Part shown: piece by piece, positions 1 to 7,013 of the stretch
Layout: each line of letters begins with the position of its first letter
How positions within the stretch are numbered: the stretch's first letter is position 1
From: Hyphomicrobium_A sp964622715
Lineage (GTDB): Bacteria; Pseudomonadota; Alphaproteobacteria; Rhizobiales; Hyphomicrobiaceae
Length of the DNA stretch: 10,228 bases
Direction of reading: 5' to 3'
NCBI GenBank assembly: GCA_964622715.1
Contig: CAZURR010000081.1
Coordinates: 1-10,228, forward strand
The notes under the pieces: generated by a model
Told to the model about the DNA's origin: nothing
Seen by the model: the letters and a program-made list of their open reading frames with translations, nothing else
Databases searched by the model: none
Position numbers and translations under genes: made by a program

Positions 1-766
1 TGATTATGGTGTTGGGATTATTGCCTCTGACGACAAGACCATCAGAGCCTGCGTCATCGATCATCGAATTTGAGATCGTAACGTGGTTAGAACCAAACCG
101 GTCGGCAAAGCCAATGTTTATGCCACCGTAGGCACTATTCGTGATGATCGTGTCGGTGATGGCGATCTCATTGTTGGCATAGGCAAGAATGCCATCCTGC
201 TGAGAATCGGCAATCGTCGTATCAGCGATCGTGACCGTATTGCCGCGATCCCTGCCCTCGCGAATCACGGTACCGACTATGGTAATCCCGGCGGCAGGGC
301 CGTGATGAGCCACGTCCATTATCATCGCATTGGATATGGTGACAGTATTATCATACCAGATCCCGATGCCGCTGATACCAGCGCGCTCTATTCGTACATT
401 CGAGATGTCAACCTGATTACTGCCATTCTCGCCCCTGATTTGGATCCCGTCGGCATTCGAATCGGTGATTGCGACGTCGCTGATCGTGATGGCGGTATTA
501 TTATCCCGGATGTAGATGCCGGCATCACGGCTCCCAATAGTGTTGATAACGACATCCATGACTCGGACATCATCATTGTTACTGACAAGCTCGATGGCAT
601 TATCGCTGACGTCGGAGATGTAATTGTTGAAGATCCAAACGTGGGAATTGTTATTGCCGAGATGGATGCCATCGGCTGGTTTGTTATATTGGACGCCCGT
701 GTCGTGAATCCGGTTCTGATCGATGGCGATATTCCATTTGCCATTGCCCACGTTGATGCCGTGTCC
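1..766 (-). repeat. Tandem beta-helix coil repeats within the passenger
   Basis: About nine degenerate coils of 24-32 residues run from GHGINVG (766) to the window edge. Each begins with a glycine followed by I/L and ends with a T/S-N/D-x-x-I-x-D element; examples are DGIHLGNNN, AGIYIRDNN, DGILAYANN and DGLVVRGNN. The asparagine and aspartate ladders at the turns are typical of parallel beta-helices. The repetition is at protein level; I see no long perfect DNA repeats. The coils continue beyond the window. Confidence 0.75.
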
Positions 767-1006
767 GCCAAGACCGTCACCATCAATGTCAAGACCGGCG
801 ATATGCGTGCGGTCGCCGGTGAGTGCGATGACATCGCTGTCGTCGGTCGAGTGAGCGAACGCCTCCGCGCCCGGCGCGGTGAAGTTGGCGACCGTGCCTG
901 ACCGCACACCATAGACGGGAATGGTGGAGCCGCCGCCTTGTACGGTCTGATGGTCGTGAATGGTATTATTGTTCTCGTCTCCGGTCTCGACCGCGCCGTT
1001 GACGAT
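1..1006 (-). CDS. Right-handed parallel beta-helix passenger of a surface protein (C-terminal part, frameshifted from its barrel, runs off the window)
   Basis: This frame is open from about 1006 to the window edge, about 335 residues, with no stop. It starts IVNGAVETGDENNNTIHD, followed by a GGGSTIPV stretch and then repeated coils of about 24-32 residues. Each coil has the pattern (D/G)GIxI, a turn rich in N and D, then VxIxNxxIxD, for example DGIQIRGENGSNQVDISNV. This is the signature of right-handed parallel beta-helix (PbH1-type) proteins, which form elongated extracellular rods. The frame is offset from the upstream barrel frame (966-2111), but the sense of the protein runs straight on from it, so the two were very likely one reading frame. 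An ATG at 1066-1064 in this frame has AGAAGG six bases upstream, so restart is possible, but such a product would lack a signal peptide. Substrate or adhesion target cannot be read. The beta-helix fold is secure; function is inferred. Confidence 0.82.
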   Translation of the reverse strand, partial: MVNGAVETGDENNNTIHDHQTVQGGGSTIPVYGVRSGTVANFTAPGAEAFAHSTDDSDVIALTGDRTHIAGLDIDGDGLGGHGINVGNGKWNIAIDQNRIHDTGVQYNKPADGIHLGNNNSHVWIFNNYISDVSDNAIELVSNNDDVRVMDVVINTIGSRDAGIYIRDNNTAITISDVAITDSNADGIQIRGENGSNQVDISNVRIERAGISGIGIWYDNTVTISNAMIMDVAHHGPAAGITIVGTVIREGRDRGNTVTIADTTIADSQQDGILAYANNEIAITDTIITNSAYGGINIGFADRFGSNHVTISNSMIDDAGSDGLVVRGNNPNTII

Positions 1007-2111
1007 GCAGCGTGTTGGCGCCCTGGGCCGCAGACGTGCCCGAAAGGTCGCCTCCGCCTTCGACATAGGCGACCTTCTCGAACACCACGTCCGTGTGCTC
1101 ATCGGCGACGAGTCCCGGACCGCTGCGCGTGGTGAAGATGTCCGCGCGCTCAAGCCCGTCCAGCATGCGCCGCTCTTGGCGGGTGAGGGGTTGGGATGGC
1201 CCCAAGGCGAGGCTCTTGGAGTCCGGGGATGCGGCCGCCAAGGATCTGCTGCCACTGCCGAAGGGAATGCGGAACCGCGCGCCCGCTTGGTGGCGATCGC
1301 CGCGCACATCGTCGTAGCTATATTCGTACTCCGCCGTCAGGCGCGAACCCACGAGCGAGGGTATGACATCGTAAAGGCGCAGCTCAACGCGCGCCTTGGG
1401 TCCGGCAATCTCCTCCAGCGCCCAGCTGTCATCGAAGTAGAACCCGCCGCCGTAAAGGCGCAGCTCCGTGTTGCTGGGATTAAGCCCGGCCATCTCTAAA
1501 GGCACGCGCACGCCCACCTCGCCGTCAAACCCCCAAAGGGGGACTTCGGCGCTGCCGGTCATGAAGATCTGATCGTCCTGCAGCACAAGTTGGGCCGTGG
1601 AAGGCGCGGATTGCGGATGTGTGAAGGGCGTATAGGCATTGAAGCGCAGGTCATAGTCAGGATGCAGCATCTCGACGCCGGCGGTGAAGCGCCAGAAGCG
1701 GTTGCCCTCGTCGGTGCGGCGCACTTCAGGCCCCGCCCACACGCCAAAGTTCCAAGCGTTGGAAAACATCTGGCGGTAACCGAGCGCGATGGCGCCGTCC
1801 TGCATGTCATTTGCGAACAGCTCGCCTTCCACATCGAGGAACAGCAGCGAGTAGGCGGACTGGGCAATGGGAAAGAACAGTTCGACTTCCAACTCGCCGT
1901 CATATTCGGAATCGTAGAACCCGCCGACCTCGGCCCAGGCCCACCACTTCTTATGATCGAGATCGGATTTGCTTGCGGCGCTGGCATCAACGGGAAGGAG
2001 CGCTAAGCACGCCATCGCGGCGCTTAAGGCCAAAGCCTTGGCGCCTGTGGTCCAGTTGCGCTCTCGTGTGGGCGCTGAATAATTAGATCCAACACGATCG
2101 TTCATCGCCAT
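966..2111 (-). CDS. Inverse autotransporter beta-barrel protein, N-terminal part (frameshifted before its passenger)
   Basis: As read this is 381 residues ending at TAA (968-966). Residues 1-45 form a signal peptide: a charged start, a hydrophobic core around KALALSAAMACLALLP, and probable cleavage after DASA. Residues about 55-285 alternate polar and aromatic/hydrophobic residues as outer-membrane strands do, closing with EYEYSYDDVRGDRHQAGARF and then RIPFG, resembling the last strands of intimin/invasin-type inverse autotransporter barrels. Residues 286-350 form a linker with LTRQERRMLDGLERADIFT. After QGANTL (about residue 368) the frame turns into arginine-rich nonsense, while another frame continues with the beta-helix passenger, so the tail after about 368 is probably artefactual. 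I chose ATG 2111 because GGCGGA lies about 8 nt upstream; ATG 2105 is also possible, and GTG 2159 has no ribosome site. The barrel should sit in the outer membrane and display the passenger outside. The family call rests on architecture. Confidence 0.72.
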   Translation of the reverse strand: MAMNDRVGSNYSAPTRERNWTTGAKALALSAAMACLALLPVDASAASKSDLDHKKWWAWAEVGGFYDSEYDGELEVELFFPIAQSAYSLLFLDVEGELFANDMQDGAIALGYRQMFSNAWNFGVWAGPEVRRTDEGNRFWRFTAGVEMLHPDYDLRFNAYTPFTHPQSAPSTAQLVLQDDQIFMTGSAEVPLWGFDGEVGVRVPLEMAGLNPSNTELRLYGGGFYFDDSWALEEIAGPKARVELRLYDVIPSLVGSRLTAEYEYSYDDVRGDRHQAGARFRIPFGSGSRSLAAASPDSKSLALGPSQPLTRQERRMLDGLERADIFTTRSGPGLVADEHTDVVFEKVAYVEGGGDLSGTSAAQGANTLHRQRRGRDRRREQ

Positions 2112-2249
2112 AACGTATTCCGCCGCAAAGTCTGGTCGCTCTCGCGTGCAATTGGGCACAGCAATTCACGCTGATGGCCCCATTCAGACGCAAACAGACA
2201 CATACGCTCGCTCACTATCGAAAGCTTCGACAAAGCAATCGATGCAAGC

Positions 2250-2282
2250 ATCGCCATAGAGCGACTACGGCTCTTTGGCGAT
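2250..2282. repeat. 33-nt inverted repeat (7 + 5 bp stem, one T-T mismatch, 7-nt loop)
   Basis: The arms are ATCGCCA-T-AGAGC (2250-2262) and GCTCT-T-TGGCGAT (2270-2282), separated by GACTACG. Twelve of thirteen positions pair. It is the strongest inverted repeat noticed in the window. It could be a hairpin in RNA or a palindromic protein-binding or REP-like element; the sequence alone does not decide. Confidence 0.7.
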
Positions 2283-2316
2283 TCACCGACTTATAGTCGA
2301 GGAGCACTCGGACGCG

Positions 2317-2339
2317 CCCCTCTCAAATGGAGGGGTTTT
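2317..2339 (+). terminator. Rho-independent terminator-like hairpin, plus strand
   Basis: The stem CCCCTC (2317-2322) pairs with GAGGGG (2330-2335) around the loop TCAAATG, and is directly followed by TTTT (2336-2339). The polarity fits plus-strand transcription; on the minus strand the U-run is missing. No plus-strand protein gene lies upstream, so it would end either a small RNA or antisense transcription from the surface-protein region. Confidence 0.5.
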
Positions 2340-2482
2340 GAATGCTATTTGGGATTGTTTGGGGTGACTTGAGTGCAATTCAAAACCGATGACGCAAACG
2401 TGCAACACAAATTCAGAGTACGCCCCTTTGTTGCAATGTAATTCAGTTTGCGTTGTTTTTTGAATGGGTTCTATTTTGAATG
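2336..2482. promoter_or_regulatory. AT-rich motif cluster: repeated TTTTGAAT and a spaced inverted repeat
   Basis: TTTTGAATG occurs at 2336-2344, 2458-2466 and 2474-2482, the last two exactly 16 bp apart. The reverse form ATTCAAAA is at 2378-2385. An inverted repeat ACGCAAAC (2392-2399) / GTTTGCGT (2446-2453) encloses a second, inner pair TGCAACA / TGTTGCA in the same span (2401-2435). This is the sort of layout expected of operator sites or a curved promoter region serving the surface-protein gene on the minus strand. No named regulator site is recognised. Confidence 0.3.
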
Positions 2483-2500
2483 CGAAAAGACGGCGAGAGT

Positions 2501-2516
2501 TTCTCTGAATAGAGAA
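2501..2516 (-). terminator. Weak hairpin downstream of the RND operon
   Basis: On the minus strand TTCTCT pairs with AGAGAA around the loop ATTC, 36 nt after the RND gene stop. The stem is short and mostly A/T, and the only T-run (TCTTTT) is about 13 nt further on. It may contribute to termination or mRNA 3'-end stability, but it is not a textbook terminator. Confidence 0.25.
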
Positions 2517-2551
2517 GCCATAAAGCCAGGATAACGTGGAAGGGCCCCGCG

Positions 2552-5500
2552 CTAGGCGGCAACAGCCTCCTTGGGTGTGCGAGCCGTTGTGTATCCCGCA
2601 TAGTGCAAGACCATGAAGGTGAGCGCCGGCAGGAAGGTCAGCGTCACGATGGCCGAACCCAGAATGCCAAAGAGCACGATCACGCCCACGCCGCGGTAAA
2701 GCTCTGTGCCTGCGCCCGGAATGAAGACGAGGGGGGCAAGGCCACAGATCGTCGTAATAGTGGACATGATGATCGGCCGCAGCCGCGCTGCGACGGCCTC
2801 GGTTACGGCGGCGTGTGCACCAAGCCCCATGTGGCGCACGTTGTAGACCGCGCGATCGACGATGAGGATGGGATTGTTCACCACGGTGCCCATCAGGATC
2901 AGAAAGCCCAGCATCGAAATCATGTCGAAGGGTTGTTGGATTGCCTTGAGCCCGGCTGCCGGCAACATCCCCCCTGCCACATTCAACAGATGCAATCCAA
3001 CGATCCCGCTGGCCACGCCGAGCGGGATCGTTGTCATGATGAGAATGGGGTAGCCCCAGTGACTAAAGACGGCAACGAGCAAGAGGTAAATAATGATGAT
3101 GGCCACGACGTAGTTGCCGGCTAGCGCGTTTCTAGTCGCCTCAAGCTGATCGCTGGCGCCCGAGATCCCCATGGTGACGCCCTGTGGAACCTGACCGCTT
3201 TCATTGAGGTAGCCCACGATTTTTTCGCGCACCATCTCTACGCCGGTCTCAAGCGCGATGGCAGGTGGCGGGATGATGTTGAGTGTGACGGTTCGCTTGG
3301 CGTTGATGCGCCGAATGGTGCTGGTGTCGACGGTCTCCTTAACTTCAGCCAGCGTCGAGAGCGGCACCATCGTCCCTTGCGGAGAGTACACGGGCAGCTG
3401 CCCGACGGAGTCGAGCGCGGTGTCAAAGCGCTCGCCGCTATAAAAGAAGATGTCGATCTTTTCGTCGTTGAGATAAAAGTAGCCGGCAAAGGCACCATCG
3501 GTGAGCGCTGCAACCGTAAAGCCGAGCTCTTGGGCTGACATACCAAGCTCGGCGGCGCGGTCCCAATCGGGGCGTATTTCGATGAGCGGCTGGGAAAGCG
3601 TCAGCGTCGGCGGGTCGGGCTTGATGCGCGGATTATCGAAGACTTCGCCGGCGCGCGCATAAGCGGCCGTGGCAACGGCATAGATGTCCTCTAACCGCGG
3701 ACCTGAAATGTCCAGACTTACGCTGCGGGTGCCCGCATCGTTGCTGGTGATGATCGACCCGCGCGTGGCAAACGCCTTCATGCCCGGGAACCTTTGATAT
3801 TTTTCCGTAAGAACTGCCATCAGCGCGTCGATGTCATCTGGATCGATCGTTTCAGAAATGATGCGCAAGCCTTCCGGCTCGACTCTCATAAAGAGATACT
3901 TAAGAGCGGGGACAGTCGTCTCGCCGCGCTTGAAACGCGCAGGGTCGTCGTTCACGAAGGGGAGGAGTTCATCTTGAAGCTCCTTGCCGATCCTGCGCAT
4001 GGTCACAAGGTTGTAACCGGGCGGCGCATTCATTCTGGCAAACACTTTCGGTTCTTCGCCTTCGGGAAGATACTCGGCGGGCGGGGTGAGGTAGACAATG
4101 ACGGCAGCGCTCGCCCCTGCAACGGCAACGATGCAGGAAATCGATCGCAATGAACTCCCCAAGAGCCACTTGACGGCGCCGACAACCAGCCCGCTGTCCT
4201 TGCTTGGCAGCTTCGCCCCCCTCTTGCCGCTATTAAAGTCAATGCGCGCGCACGCCGTTGGGACGACGGTGATGGCGACGATCATCGACGCCAGGATGGA
4301 AGCAGAGACTGCGATGGCAATATCGGAGTAGAGCTGGCCGGCTTCCTCTTGAATGAAGACGATGGGAACGAAGACCAGCACCGTCGTCAACGTCGAGGCA
4401 ACGACGGCGGGCCATACTTTGCGCACGCCTTCCAATGCCGCGCGGAAGCGATCGAGCCCGCGCCGGCGCTCCAGATCGATGCTTTCCAAGACGACGATGG
4501 AGTTGTCAAGCGTCATGCCGATGGCAAACGCAACGCCGGCCAGCGAAATTACGTTTATGGTGCGCCCCATTAGGAACAGGCCAATGAAGGCCGCAATGGT
4601 GCAGATGGGGATGCCGACGACGCCGACGAGCGTTGCTCTGAACGTTCGCAAGAACAGGAACATCACGAATGTCGCGAGCGCCGCGCCAATCAGAAGATTG
4701 GTCCAAACGTTGCGGATAGAGGCTTCAACATACACCACGTCGTCCGCGGTCAGTTTCATCTCCATGCCTGCTGGCTTCAACACATCGCGGTTGATCTCCG
4801 CGACCTCCACCAGCACATCTTTCTTGATATCAATGACGTTGGAGCCGGCTTCGCGACGAATTCCCAAAAAGATGACAGACTGGCCGTTGACGTAAGCGTT
4901 GCGCCGGATCTCGAAATGATTGAGGCGCACATCGGCCACATCACGCAGCTTAATGATGGTGTCTCCGCGTCGCGCAACAATCAGGTCTTCGAGACCTTCG
5001 ATGTCATCGAAGCGCCCAATGGTGCGCAACAGATAGCGGCGTTTTCCGCTTTCTATCTCGCCGCCCGAAGTATCGCGGTTGCGACCGGCAAGGGCGCGGC
5101 GCAAGTCCATGATTGTCAGGCTGCGCTCGGCAAGTGCGGAAGCATTTATCAGGACCTGAATTTGCTTCTCGGCCCCGCCGCCAACCCAAACCCGTGAGAC
5201 GTCCTTCACGCTCTCCAGGCGTGTGCGGACATTGTCGTCGATAAAATCGCGCATCATGTCCATGTCGAGCTGGCGGGGGTTGCCCTCCAGCGGAGCTACG
5301 CGGAAATACATGAAAGAGTTGGCGCTGAATGAGCTAGCGAAAATACGCGGCTGGTCGACGTTTTCAGGGTAGGAGGGAACCTGGCTCAGCGCATTGTTGA
5401 TGCGAATGAGGGTCTCGTTGAGATCGATATTGTAGGGAAACTCAAGCTCGATTTCGGCGCTGCCGCTCGATGCGCGCGAGACGATGCGCTCCAGGCTCGG

Positions 5501-5716
5501 AATGGATCGCAGGTACTCTTCCTGCTCAATAACAATTTCTTTTTCGATGTCTTGAGGCGTTGCCCCCGACCAGCGGGTCGACACTGTAATGGTGCGGACT
5601 TCCAGATCGGGAATCATTTGCACGGGGATGCGCATTGCTGCGACGATCCCCAAAACGCAGAGAATGAGCGCAGCGACGACCGTCAAGGTGCCGCGCTTGA
5701 TCAATGCCTCAAACAC
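2552..5716 (-). CDS. RND-superfamily efflux pump, inner-membrane permease (AcrB/HAE1-like)
   Basis: This 1054-residue protein has the full RND length and duplicated layout. TM1 is at about 9-29 and a first porter domain at about 30-335. TM2-6 span about 338-490, a second N-terminal-type helix about 522-543, a second porter domain about 550-865, and TM8-12 about 868-1038. It exports substrates using the proton gradient as part of a trimer with a periplasmic adaptor. In TM4 the sequence GMTLDNSIVVLES (400-412) has Asp404 but Asn405 where AcrB has a second Asp. In TM10, GTVVNNPILIVD (943-954) has Asn947 where AcrB has Lys940. Both changes also occur in other RND pumps. A 15-20 residue loop, about 912-930, precedes QPFDMISMLGF. 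The start is GTG at 5716, preceded by AGGAAAAGGCAGGG. It lies 30 nt after the adaptor gene, so they form one operon. The drug or metabolite exported cannot be told. Confidence 0.95.
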   Translation of the reverse strand: MFEALIKRGTLTVVAALILCVLGIVAAMRIPVQMIPDLEVRTITVSTRWSGATPQDIEKEIVIEQEEYLRSIPSLERIVSRASSGSAEIELEFPYNIDLNETLIRINNALSQVPSYPENVDQPRIFASSFSANSFMYFRVAPLEGNPRQLDMDMMRDFIDDNVRTRLESVKDVSRVWVGGGAEKQIQVLINASALAERSLTIMDLRRALAGRNRDTSGGEIESGKRRYLLRTIGRFDDIEGLEDLIVARRGDTIIKLRDVADVRLNHFEIRRNAYVNGQSVIFLGIRREAGSNVIDIKKDVLVEVAEINRDVLKPAGMEMKLTADDVVYVEASIRNVWTNLLIGAALATFVMFLFLRTFRATLVGVVGIPICTIAAFIGLFLMGRTINVISLAGVAFAIGMTLDNSIVVLESIDLERRRGLDRFRAALEGVRKVWPAVVASTLTTVLVFVPIVFIQEEAGQLYSDIAIAVSASILASMIVAITVVPTACARIDFNSGKRGAKLPSKDSGLVVGAVKWLLGSSLRSISCIVAVAGASAAVIVYLTPPAEYLPEGEEPKVFARMNAPPGYNLVTMRRIGKELQDELLPFVNDDPARFKRGETTVPALKYLFMRVEPEGLRIISETIDPDDIDALMAVLTEKYQRFPGMKAFATRGSIITSNDAGTRSVSLDISGPRLEDIYAVATAAYARAGEVFDNPRIKPDPPTLTLSQPLIEIRPDWDRAAELGMSAQELGFTVAALTDGAFAGYFYLNDEKIDIFFYSGERFDTALDSVGQLPVYSPQGTMVPLSTLAEVKETVDTSTIRRINAKRTVTLNIIPPPAIALETGVEMVREKIVGYLNESGQVPQGVTMGISGASDQLEATRNALAGNYVVAIIIIYLLLVAVFSHWGYPILIMTTIPLGVASGIVGLHLLNVAGGMLPAAGLKAIQQPFDMISMLGFLILMGTVVNNPILIVDRAVYNVRHMGLGAHAAVTEAVAARLRPIIMSTITTICGLAPLVFIPGAGTELYRGVGVIVLFGILGSAIVTLTFLPALTFMVLHYAGYTTARTPKEAVAA

Positions 5717-5746
5717 GAACCCTGCCTTTTCCTATGCATTCAAAGT

Positions 5747-6859
5747 TCAACTCGCCAGCCGGACCACTTGTCCCTCACGCAAGGACTCGTTGCCGCGAAC
5801 GACCACGCGCTCGCCTTCCTTCAAACCGGAGCGGATTTGCACAACGCCACCGAACGACAGACCAATCGTGACCCTTCGCTCGTTGACGTGGTTTTCCTTG
5901 CCGTTGCTTTCTAGAACCCAAACCGTGATGCGGCCATCAGGATAGCGCACGAGCGCGTCGCGGCTGACAACAATGCCACGCTGGCCCGTGGCGAGCCGCA
6001 CCGAGACGCGGGCCGACATTCCTGGCGTGATGGCAACGTTTTCACGGGTGGGCAGAAGGCGCAACGTGAATGTGCGCACGTTTGGATCGCTGACGGGAAT
6101 AAGCGCGCCGATCTTGGCAGGTAAAACGGCATCAGGTAGCGCATCAAATCGTAGCGTGATCTCCGCCCCCGTCTGTAGCTGCGGAAAATACTGCTGCGGT
6201 ACAGGGACATCGACGCGCAGGCCTTGCATCGCAACGAGCTCGAACACGGTGGTGCCGGGCACCACCCATTCACCCACCTCAGCCATCCTCTGCGAGATGA
6301 CGCCTGAAAAGGGCGCTCTAACCAAGTGGCGATCGAGGCGCTCGACGGTCGCGGCTTGTTGCGCCTTGCGGCGCTCGACCGTCGCGGCGTCGATCTGCAT
6401 TTCGTTCTTGAGTGTATCGACCGTGTTCTGTGGCCCGTACTCTCGCTTCGCCAAGTTCTCGGCTATCCTCATGCGCCGCTGTGAATCAGCAAGCTCTGCC
6501 TCGGCCTGCCGTTCTTCCGCTTCAGCCTGCTTGAGCGCCATCTCCTCCAGCTTGGGATCAAGTTGGAGCAGCAGGTCGCCGGCCTCGACGTTCGCGCCGC
6601 TGTCGAAGTGAACCGCCTCGACGAGCCCGGGCACAGACGCAGAGATTTGTGAAACGCGCGGGGAGGTGACGGTGCCTGAGAGCTCCAGCCGATTGATAAG
6701 CGGCTCTGTGCGCACGACCTCTACCGCAACGGGTGTGGCTTTTTGCGCGTGCGCCGGCAAAATGGCGCCGCCCCACAGAAGCGCTCCAAGTAGCAGGCAG
6801 CCGCTCTTGGAGGCGTTCTTTGGCCAAGAATAGGCTGTGGGTCTTACGACCGGGATCAT
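5747..6859 (-). CDS. RND efflux periplasmic adaptor subunit (membrane fusion protein, HlyD/AcrA family)
   Basis: The 370-residue protein begins with a signal peptide (core CLLLGALLWGGAILP, probable cleavage after AHA at 38). Next come a split lipoyl/barrel-sandwich domain (about 64-103 and 178-207, the second half marked by RAPFSGVISQRMAEVGEWV), a fairly short alpha-helical hairpin (about 104-177, rich in A, E, Q and R), a beta-barrel domain (about 215-290) and a membrane-proximal domain (about 291-370, GLKEGERVVVRGNESLREGQVV). It should bridge the inner-membrane pump to an outer-membrane channel in the periplasm. Cys21 is not in a lipobox (SKSGC), so it is probably soluble or tethered otherwise, not a lipoprotein. 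ATG 6859 has GGAAGAG about 9 nt upstream. It is followed by the pump gene after 30 nt. No outer-membrane factor gene is adjacent, so a TolC-like partner would come from elsewhere. Confidence 0.93.
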   Translation of the reverse strand: MIPVVRPTAYSWPKNASKSGCLLLGALLWGGAILPAHAQKATPVAVEVVRTEPLINRLELSGTVTSPRVSQISASVPGLVEAVHFDSGANVEAGDLLLQLDPKLEEMALKQAEAEERQAEAELADSQRRMRIAENLAKREYGPQNTVDTLKNEMQIDAATVERRKAQQAATVERLDRHLVRAPFSGVISQRMAEVGEWVVPGTTVFELVAMQGLRVDVPVPQQYFPQLQTGAEITLRFDALPDAVLPAKIGALIPVSDPNVRTFTLRLLPTRENVAITPGMSARVSVRLATGQRGIVVSRDALVRYPDGRITVWVLESNGKENHVNERRVTIGLSFGGVVQIRSGLKEGERVVVRGNESLREGQVVRLAS

Positions 6860-6924
6860 TGCATCAACTCTTCCGCGCGAACTCTCTATTACACAGGAAT
6901 ATTTTCATGCTGCGCCCAGAAACA

Positions 6925-6953
6925 ATAGTTTGGCCACAAAATATCTAGGTCAA
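6925..6953 (-). promoter_or_regulatory. Possible sigma-70-like promoter of the RND operon
   Basis: On the minus strand TTGACC (6953-6948, five of six to the -35 consensus) is followed after 17 nt by AACTAT (6930-6925, three of six to the -10). The start of transcription would be near 6918, giving a leader of about 58 nt before ATG 6859. An imperfect palindrome, TTTG-TGGC-CAAA, lies between and partly over the two boxes and could be an operator. The -10 match is weak. Confidence 0.3.
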
Positions 6954-7013
6954 TCAGAAAGTCGACCGGAATTGAGGCGTCCAGCGGGCAACGATTTCAA
7001 GGTTATTACAATT

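Larger units (their letters stand above)
2218..2339 (+). ncRNA. Candidate structured small RNA or leader element (string of hairpins ending in terminator)
   Basis: Within 122 nt there are several consecutive perfect or near-perfect stems: TCGAA/TTCGA (2218-2230), CGATGC/GCATCG (2240-2253), a 12-bp stem with one mismatch (2250-2282, sharing bases with the previous one), CGACT/AGTCG (2287-2299) and CCCCTC/GAGGGG (2317-2335) followed by TTTT. This density and the terminal U-run on the plus strand look like a small RNA antisense in orientation to the neighbouring genes. No recognised RNA family matches by eye, and no strong plus-strand promoter is visible upstream; CACTAT at 2213-2218 is a poor -10. 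Alternatively the stems could lie in the minus-strand leader of the surface-protein gene, since stems are symmetric. Only the structure is seen; expression is inferred. Confidence 0.35.
2112..2551. other. 440-nt gene-free, AT-richer intergenic region with structured DNA
   Basis: I see no convincing coding frame between the RND gene stop and the surface-protein start. The part nearest the surface-protein gene (2218-2339) is a dense series of hairpins ending in a terminator-like stem. The part from 2336 to 2482 is AT-rich and carries repeated TTTTGAAT motifs and an inverted repeat. The promoter of the surface-protein gene should lie here on the minus strand. A TATAAG hexamer at 2295-2290 (minus) is a possible -10 element, but no good -35 sits at the right distance. 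Confidence 0.6.

Noticed and set aside
83..901. Plus-strand 272-codon open frame, rich in D, I and V, reading like a calcium-binding repeat protein
   Set aside because: It is the antisense of the beta-helix coils. The minus-strand frame shows true PbH1 motifs, and the plus-strand repeats follow from its biased codons.
388..912. Minus-strand 174-codon frame rich in serine and threonine
   Set aside because: It overlaps the beta-helix passenger in another frame and shows no domain or motif; it is a shadow.
2112..2159. Upstream GTG start for the surface protein at 2159
   Set aside because: It has no ribosome-binding site and would put extra residues ahead of a normal signal peptide; ATG 2111 fits better.
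2258..2276. AGAGC/GCTCT followed by TTT as an independent terminator
   Set aside because: The TTT is part of the longer stem 2250-2282, so the U-run would be base-paired.
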